Position numbers and translations under genes: made by a program | From: Symsagittifera roscoffensis | Taxonomy: Eukaryota > Xenacoelomorpha > Acoela > Convolutidae | Assembly (NCBI RefSeq): GCF_963678635.1 | Contig: NC_087068.1 | Coordinates: 20,070,914 to 20,130,913, forward strand | Length of the DNA: 60,000 nucleotides | Direction of reading: 5' to 3' | Shown here: positions 54,000 through 60,000 of the stretch, piece after piece | How the letters are laid out: each line of letters starts with the position of its first letter | Numbering within the stretch: position 1 is the stretch's first letter | The notes under the pieces: model-generated | Seen by the model: the letters and a program-made list of their open reading frames with translations, nothing else | The model's database searches: none | Told to the model about the DNA's origin: nothing

Positions 54000-56900
54000 G
54001 AGGGGTTGTAATTTTTTAGAAATTCCTTTTTGAATATTAAAATTAGGTATTAAAACAAATGTTCCAATTTTTAAATTGGAGGCTGGTGTAAAACGTGAAT
54101 TGATTTGTTCATTTATGTTTTGTCTTTGTAATAACTTTTTCGTTATTTTTTGGTAAATTTCATTGTGTTTCTTATCTCTATTTAAAATCCATTCGGTGTG
54201 TGTACCGGAGGCTAGTTTAAGAATTTGTGGGTGATGAAAATGATCTTCATCGTGTGTATGTAAAGGTAGGTTATAACAAATTGAGTCTTTATTTGGTTGA
54301 CAATAACCTTGTGCGTTTTTATGAGAATTTGCTGTAAACATTATTGGTTTGCGTGGCTTTTGGTTAAAAACCATTTCGTATGGTGACATTCCTAAAGTTG
54401 TCGTTATTTGTGAATTATATGCTAAGGGAAATAATTTTACATCTGCTGACCATTCGGTATATTTTGTATCATTTCCGTTGATGATACATCTAAGATATTC
54501 TTGTAGTGAACGGTTCATACCTTCGACTAAGCCGTTTGTCCAAGGTGCATGAGATGTACGTGGTTTGTGTTTAATGTTGTATAAATGACATAGTGTTATT
54601 ATTTCATTATTTATGAATTCTGTACCATTGTCTGTGACTAAAATTTCTGGTAGTCCAAATTTTGCTATCCAGTGTTCATAAAGTGTTGTATATGCGTAAT
54701 AAGCATTACAATGTGGTACTGGGTTAAGTGCTACATAGTGTGTGAATGCGTCAACAATTACCATAATGTAGGAGTTTCCTTCTGATGAGGGTGAAATTGG
54801 TCCTTTAGTATCAAATGAGATACGATGATTAAAGTACAAACTTTGTCCTTTAAAATCTTGTTTTTGTGCTATTTGTTTTTGATTTGGGTAAGGTTTATTT
54901 AATTGACATACTATACAGTCATTGCATAGTACTTTTATCCAAATTGGTGCATTTGGGAAATAAAAGTTTTGTATAAAATTTGAATATGTTTTCTCTGATC
55001 CAGAGTGTCCTTTAATATTTTGTGTATGTGAAATATTAAAAGCTATAAGAATCATACTTAAAGGGAGACATGGAACTGTAGATTCATTTAATTTGTATTC
55101 TAGAAGGTCTGTGTTTTCGTTAATTGTTGTATTATTGAATTTTCGAAAATATCGGAGGAGTGTTTTATTTCCTAAAATGGTTGAATCTGCTTTGATAGGT
55201 TTAGTTTTATATTTGTGCCATGATTTCAGTTGTCGAATTACTGGGTCAAGGTTTTGATATTGTTTCAGTGTTGAAATTGTAATTGTTTCTGTTGGGGGGA
55301 GAAAAATGTTTTCGATTTCTAATGTAGATAAGGGTATTGTATCAAGTGGGTCGTGAAGGTCAAAAACTTGATTTATTGTGTATTTTGAATCATTTGTTTG
55401 TGGTCCTGATAAATTTATTTTATCAGTTAAATCTTCTTTTTCAATTAGTGGAAAATGGTCTTTCTTAGGCAGGTGTTGTTTTGTTCGTTTTTGTTGAGTG
55501 TTATTTTTTATCCATTGAGAATATGGGATTGGTTTGAAAGTTGATGTTCCAAGTAAATCAACTTCATAATGATTATTTTGACAATCTAAATAAAGTGGAA
55601 AATGTTGTAAATTATTTATTTGTGATTGTTCAATATCAGTTTTAACTGCATATTTGCATTCTAATCGGGGTGATGTTTCGTTTTCTGCAAGGTAGAATTT
55701 TATGTTTTTGGGTATTTCAACTGTTGTTTTTCGTGTAAGTAATTCAGGTGGTGTATTTCGACTTAAGGTGTCTGGTAATGCAAGATTTTTTCCTGCAGTC
55801 CAAACTATATGTAAGTTTGGAAATTTCATTAGAATTAGTTGAAATCTGTAAACTCGGTGGTTTGGGTTAGATTTTTGTGTAAAGAGAAAGATGATTGGTT
55901 TATGGTCTGTGAATAGAACTGTTGGATGTTTTGATCCAAGTATCAGAAATTCATATTCTGTCAGTGTATATATTATGGCTGTACATTCTCTCATTAGAGT
56001 TGAGAGTCGTAGCTCTGCTTGAGTGAATAATCGAGAATTTGCTGATATGAGGTTCATTTTATTTGTACCATTATGTGATTGTAATAGTGCTGCACCGATG
56101 CCAAAGTTCGAAGCATCGCACATTGCATAAAATGGTTGATCAGGATCTGGAATTGTGTTTGAAATTTGTTCAGTTAAAAGTTTCTTTATTTCATCGAATC
56201 GTGTTTGATGTTCTGTATTCCATTCAAAATTATTTTGTTGTCTAAGGATGTTGTAAAATGGTCGTAGATATAATTGCATTTTATAAACATATTTACTTAA
56301 AAAGTTTAACATTCCAAGGAATTCTTGGATTTTCTTTTTATTTGTTGGTGGTTGAAGTTTTTGAATAGCGTCAATGCGTGATTTCAGTGGAGTGATTGTT
56401 TTTCTTTCTATGTTATGTCCTAAGAATTTAACTCTTGTCAAAAAGAAGTGTGATTTATCGGGGGCGGCCTTCAGATTTTCGTTCTGAAGTATTTGGTGAT
56501 ATTTTTCTAAAACATTGAACATTTCGTCTTTTGTTTGTGATTGCATAAAAACATCGTCTAAATAGGTGATTGCGTTTTTCTTGAGTATCAGTGGTCTAAA
56601 AATTTTGCTCATAAAAGCTGAAAATGCTGCTGTTCCTATGGATATTCCATAGAATAAGCGGTTGAATTCATATTGTTGGTTTCCGATAACAAATTGTGTT
56701 AAACGTCGTGATTGTTCATCTAGTGGCATTTGATTGTATGCACTATTCATATCGGCGGTTGTAAAGTATTTGCCGTTTATTTTTGTTAAAATAACTTGTA
56801 TTGGTTCAATGGGCCAATTACATTTTGATTCGTCTATAAGTGAATTGAGGTATCTAGCATCGAGAACGATTTTTAATGATTCTCCTTTGGCTAGAATGAT

Positions 56901-59900
56901 AACGGGGTTGATGAATGTGTTGCCTTTTGGTTGTTCTTCTTTATTAACTGGTGATATAATATTGTACTGTTCTAAAATATCGAGTAATCTGTTTACTTTA
57001 TCATGTAAGTGAATTGGTACTTTACTTGCTCTCTGTTTTTTGAAAACTGCGTCTGGTTTTAACGGGAGATGTAGTGATGAACTGATTTTGCCAACATCGA
57101 ATTTTGATGTTGCATAGACTGATGAATATTTTATTAGCTGTTTGGCTAACTTTTCAAATTCGTCTTGTGTTATTTGTGAATGTTGGAAATTAAACATTGT
57201 TAAAAATTTCTGTTGGTCCTCTGTGTAGTTACTTATATTGAATGTAGGTTTGAAATATGGAGTTTTTGTGAAATAATCCGTATTTCTGTTTTCGTTACTT
57301 ATTATATTATTTATAGATAATTCTTCATTAAGAATTGTAGATTGGCAAATATCTAGTAATTGGAGTATATTATTTACGCGATAGGCTTTTTCGTGTATTG
57401 GTGATATTGTAGCGTTGGTTTCACAATATCCTAAAAGTCCTAAAGGTAATGTTACTTGGTAAGGTGTGTTGTTATAAACATGTAAGGAAATAATATCTGA
57501 ATTCGAATTTTTCAAATATTTTATTGAAGAGATTGTGATTTTGAAAAATTTATGAATAGGTTTGAATTCAAAATCTGACATATAAAATTTTTGTTTGTTT
57601 TGTTCTTTATCATATTGGTGAACTTGTTTGATTGAAAAATTATAGATGTTTCCTGATAGTGGTTTCAGGTGTTTTCTTTGTTGGTTATATATTGGATAGA
57701 ATTTTGAAAAGAATGGTGGTTGTTTATTTAATCTTTGAAAAAATGTTAGGGATGTTTCTTTTGTTTTTGTATATTTATCTTTGATTAATATTTTACTATT
57801 TAGTATGTTAATTGTTGGTATATACTTTGAAATAAATGGTATTCCAATGATATTATATTTAATATCAGTGATATGGAATATTTGTTTAAATGGCTTGTTT
57901 AGAATTTTACTTTGCTCCATTGTTCTGGTAGGGAGGAGAAATAATTGGATTTTTCCGTAGTTTATCAATGTTGATCCTTGTGCTGTTGCTAGCTTACTGG
58001 AGGTTTCAAGAGGTGTTAGCTTTGGATGTAAAGTTTTTATTTCATTCCATGTGGGAATGTTTATTATGTTTGATTCTGCTCCTGAATCAATTAAAAAATC
58101 TATTTCAAGGTCTGGTGGTTGAAATTCTTTATTTCTTGGGCTTTCTAAGAGAAATGGTATTGTCCAAATTTTTTCTTTGGGTTGTTCTTTTTGTATATTT
58201 TGATAAATGTGGTTTGTATTCAAGCATTTTGTTTTGGTATTTTTATTGGTTTGATCTGTAGTGTTAATCTCATTTGTTTCTTGCGTCGTTGGTGTGGAAT
58301 TTATGGGTGTAGTGTAATAATTTTGAAGAAATTCTGATTGATTTTCATATATATGTGATGGAAAGGGTTGTTCATATATGACAGATTCATAGTCATTTTC
58401 GACTTTTATCATATTGATAGCAAGAGTGTTTTCAGTATCACTTTCTGAATCTGATGATGTACAGTTTATTTGATTGAGTTGTAACGTATCAGTTACTGTG
58501 TCATCAATACCTGGAGGGTCTGATGTTGTTTCTGGATTAGATTGTACTTGATTGATTTGTCTTTGATGTTTAGGTGTACTACTTCTGTGGCGATTATTAG
58601 AATTATTATAGTTATTATTATTTCGGTGTGGTGATTGGGAATAATTTCTATAACGATTATTATAACTTGGGTGTCGATTTTGTGAATTATTTCGCGATCT
58701 GTTTTGGTAATTATTGTTTGGTCTGTTATAGTTCGATCTATTATATGAGTTATTCCTTGATCGATTGTTCGGGTAATTCTGGTTTCGGTTGTTTGAATAA
58801 CTTCTATTTCTATTATAGGAGTAGTTTCTATTCCTATTGTATGATGAATTTCGTGATTGGTTGCTTGGATAGTAGTTATTTCTTGATTGTGAATTAGATC
58901 TAGAAACAAATCGTTGTGTATTTGAATTTGATCTGGAGTAGTTATTTCTACTATTTGGTCTATTGTAGTGATTTTGTGATGAATTTTGTGTATTTCTTCG
59001 TTCTGGTGATCTTCCTCTATAACTTGAGTTATATGGGGATTGGTTTCTTGTATAACTTGTATTGTTCGGAAGTGGCTTTCCTGAACTGTTGTTGCTGTAT
59101 ACATTTTTGTTTGGTAGATTTTGATCTTTTTTCATGTATTGATAGAATGATTTATTTGGTTCTTTGTATTTTTGAGGTTTATTTTGATTGTCTTGCTGTT
59201 TTTGTCTACATTCGGAAATACTATGTCCGTATCGTCGGCAATAATTACACCATTTTTTGAAAGATGGTTTGCCTTTGAAGTTTGGGTTCTTTTCATAAAT
59301 ATTGAGTATTTCAGTGATTTTTTCAACGAGGTCTGTCTCTGATTCCTGTATATTATTAATATTAGTGGGAGTCGTTTCAATTTTGTTAACGTATTGTAAT
59401 TTCAGATTTTCCGTTTCTTCTAGTTTCATCGTGATTTCTGCTTGTTCTAATTTGTCTACTAGTTTTCGAAAATCTAAATCGGGTTCTCGAATTGAAGAAG
59501 GATGGGATGCTCTCTTTTTTATTGCTATTTTCCTTAATTGTGGTGTTAAGGTCATCATTAAGATTTCTGTCATCTTTGTGTTTTTATAGTCATGTGTATT
59601 TAGTGAGTATGCTTTTCGAACTAGTGTTTCGATTCGTACTGCTATTTGCTTGATGGTTTCGTTTGGTAATCTGCGAATTTCATTACATAAAACTCTTTGT
59701 TGTTGTTTGTTTCTTTCGGAGTCAAACATTTTTGAAAATTCTTGTGTAAATCGTTTCCAGTTTGATTTTATTTCTAGAGGTAGTACTGAAAACCATTTTT
59801 GGGCTGCGCCATCTAAGGTTGTTTGTATCAACGCTGTGCGTCGATGTATCCAGTTTTGATGTAGTGGCGTATTAATTGGTTCAGGTCCAATGTTTAAAAT

Positions 59901-60000
59901 CAGGTTTGCTGTTACTGCATTTAAATAATCTTCTACAGAATATTCAGGGTCTGTTCCTGTGAAAACCATTAAAGGTTTGTTTGATGTTATTGATGATCCA
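53997..60000 (-). CDS. pol: gag-pol polyprotein of a Ty3/Gypsy element (5' end outside window)
   Basis: The open frame runs from the window edge to TGA 53999-53997. The first Met (59969) is internal, because the frame is open upstream and the Gag fold is already under way (FTGTDPEYSVEDYLNAV). Counting from that Met: capsid 1-~190; zinc knuckle CNYCRRYGHSISEC (241-254, CX2CX4HX4C); Asn/Arg/Ser/Tyr-rich low-complexity region ~290-490; protease with FLIDSGAES near 626; reverse transcriptase with ADMNSAYNQM and YLDDVFMQ near 1135; RNase H with CDASNFGIGAALL near 1283; integrase zinc region with H-H-C-C (GHSGSEKTYS...CNDCIVCQ) near 1650-1690; and integrase core with SFDTKG, VTDNGTEF and GLVEGMN, the last two acidic residues separated by 35 (DD35E). 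Gag and Pol are in one frame, so no frameshift is needed. All catalytic residues appear present. Confidence 0.93.
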   Translation of the reverse strand, partial: GSSITSNKPLMVFTGTDPEYSVEDYLNAVTANLILNIGPEPINTPLHQNWIHRRTALIQTTLDGAAQKWFSVLPLEIKSNWKRFTQEFSKMFDSERNKQQQRVLCNEIRRLPNETIKQIAVRIETLVRKAYSLNTHDYKNTKMTEILMMTLTPQLRKIAIKKRASHPSSIREPDLDFRKLVDKLEQAEITMKLEETENLKLQYVNKIETTPTNINNIQESETDLVEKITEILNIYEKNPNFKGKPSFKKWCNYCRRYGHSISECRQKQQDNQNKPQKYKEPNKSFYQYMKKDQNLPNKNVYSNNSSGKPLPNNTSYTRNQSPYNSSYRGRSPERRNTQNSSQNHYNRPNSRNNYSRSNSNTQRFVSRSNSQSRNNYYPSNQSRNSSYNRNRNYSYNRNRSYSNNRNQNYPNNRSRNNSYNRSNYNRPNNNYQNRSRNNSQNRHPSYNNRYRNYSQSPHRNNNNYNNSNNRHRSSTPKHQRQINQVQSNPETTSDPPGIDDTVTDTLQLNQINCTSSDSESDTENTLAINMIKVENDYESVIYEQPFPSHIYENQSEFLQNYYTTPINSTPTTQETNEINTTDQTNKNTKTKCLNTNHIYQNIQKEQPKEKIWTIPFLLESPRNKEFQPPDLEIDFLIDSGAESNIINIPTWNEIKTLHPKLTPLETSSKLATAQGSTLINYGKIQLFLLPTRTMEQSKILNKPFKQIFHITDIKYNIIGIPFISKYIPTINILNSKILIKDKYTKTKETSLTFFQRLNKQPPFFSKFYPIYNQQRKHLKPLSGNIYNFSIKQVHQYDKEQNKQKFYMSDFEFKPIHKFFKITISSIKYLKNSNSDIISLHVYNNTPYQVTLPLGLLGYCETNATISPIHEKAYRVNNILQLLDICQSTILNEELSINNIISNENRNTDYFTKTPYFKPTFNISNYTEDQQKFLTMFNFQHSQITQDEFEKLAKQLIKYSSVYATSKFDVGKISSSLHLPLKPDAVFKKQRASKVPIHLHDKVNRLLDILEQYNIISPVNKEEQPKGNTFINPVIILAKGESLKIVLDARYLNSLIDESKCNWPIEPIQVILTKINGKYFTTADMNSAYNQMPLDEQSRRLTQFVIGNQQYEFNRLFYGISIGTAAFSAFMSKIFRPLILKKNAITYLDDVFMQSQTKDEMFNVLEKYHQILQNENLKAAPDKSHFFLTRVKFLGHNIERKTITPLKSRIDAIQKLQPPTNKKKIQEFLGMLNFLSKYVYKMQLYLRPFYNILRQQNNFEWNTEHQTRFDEIKKLLTEQISNTIPDPDQPFYAMCDASNFGIGAALLQSHNGTNKMNLISANSRLFTQAELRLSTLMRECTAIIYTLTEYEFLILGSKHPTVLFTDHKPIIFLFTQKSNPNHRVYRFQLILMKFPNLHIVWTAGKNLALPDTLSRNTPPELLTRKTTVEIPKNIKFYLAENETSPRLECKYAVKTDIEQSQINNLQHFPLYLDCQNNHYEVDLLGTSTFKPIPYSQWIKNNTQQKRTKQHLPKKDHFPLIEKEDLTDKINLSGPQTNDSKYTINQVFDLHDPLDTIPLSTLEIENIFLPPTETITISTLKQYQNLDPVIRQLKSWHKYKTKPIKADSTILGNKTLLRYFRKFNNTTINENTDLLEYKLNESTVPCLPLSMILIAFNISHTQNIKGHSGSEKTYSNFIQNFYFPNAPIWIKVLCNDCIVCQLNKPYPNQKQIAQKQDFKGQSLYFNHRISFDTKGPISPSSEGNSYIMVIVDAFTHYVALNPVPHCNAYYAYTTLYEHWIAKFGLPEILVTDNGTEFINNEIITLCHLYNIKHKPRTSHAPWTNGLVEGMNRSLQEYLRCIINGNDTKYTEWSADVKLFPLAYNSQITTTLGMSPYEMVFNQKPRKPIMFTANSHKNAQGYCQPNKDSICYNLPLHTHDEDHFHHPQILKLASGTHTEWILNRDKKHNEIYQKITKKLLQRQNINEQINSRFTPASNLKIGTFVLIPNFNIQKGISKKLQPL

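Larger units (their letters stand above)
45017..60000 (-). mobile_element. Env-bearing Ty3/Gypsy retroelement with extra ORFs (partial, near-intact)
   Basis: In minus-strand order it contains gag-pol (60000-53997 with continuation to 53550), small ORFs at 52949-52719 and 52722-52534, a Pro/Ser/Thr-rich frame (52525-51392), an Env-like glycoprotein (51404-48786), a 601-codon ORF (48789-46984), a ~1.5-kb tail, and a candidate LTR. Frames are long and almost free of lesions, so the insertion is probably recent. It lies antisense to the host gene if that gene continues to the right. Gypsy-type errantiviruses of insects have only gag, pol and env; the additional ORFs here are unusual. Confidence 0.85.

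Noticed and set aside
58493-60000. Minus- and plus-strand ORFs overlapping gag (for example 59104-58493)
   Set aside because: They are shadows of the Asn/Arg/Ser-rich low-complexity part of gag-pol in other frames, with Ile/Thr-rich translations.

Overview
The window is nuclear DNA from an invertebrate metazoan. It is AT-rich, its genes are split by long introns, and old and young transposons make up much of the sequence. I could not place the phylum. The splice sites are ordinary GT-AG and the acceptors have short pyrimidine tracts.

Host gene: seven plus-strand exons between positions 79 and 40036 read as the middle of one membrane-associated guanylate kinase scaffold gene, most likely a DLG5 ortholog. 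In order they encode a coiled-coil-like stretch, a divergent PDZ-like domain, Ser/Arg-rich linkers, and a PDZ domain split over two exons. The last exon stops exactly where the SH3 domain should begin. Intron phases agree at five of the six junctions. The exon 5 to exon 6 junction is out of phase, so at least one exon is missing from my model. The 5' end, the SH3 domain and the guanylate kinase domain lie outside what I can find.

Intron contents, left to right: a dispersed ~830-bp repeat with a partial tandem copy (0.78-2.05 kb); a decayed minus-strand Helitron-like element with an HUH replication-initiator relic and a long broken reading frame upstream of it (2.6-8.9 kb); a degenerate ATCC microsatellite (10.6-11.4 kb); a LINE reverse-transcriptase relic (12.0-13.65 kb); duplicated noncoding blocks (16.8-19.5 kb); a three-copy tandem array of ~520-bp units (25.35-26.9 kb); a BEL/Pao relic on the minus strand (28.0-29.65 kb); and a complete but inactivated Ty3/Gypsy element with 5-bp target duplications (31.7-38.3 kb). 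At least eight copies of a short dispersed repeat are scattered through the introns, all in the gene's orientation.

Right end (45.0-60.0 kb): a nearly intact minus-strand Ty3/Gypsy retroelement with an unusually rich coding layout. A fused gag-pol runs off the window edge. It is followed by two tiny membrane ORFs, a Pro/Ser/Thr-rich frame with no AUG, an Env-like glycoprotein of 872 aa, and a 601-aa ORF of unknown function. Most of these are joined by ATGA stop-start overlaps or short overlaps. A candidate 3' LTR lies at 45017-45509, inserted in a 0.65-kb inverted-repeat (foldback) element. This accessory block is the best candidate for something undescribed. Its main defect is a TGA inside the integrase C-terminal module.
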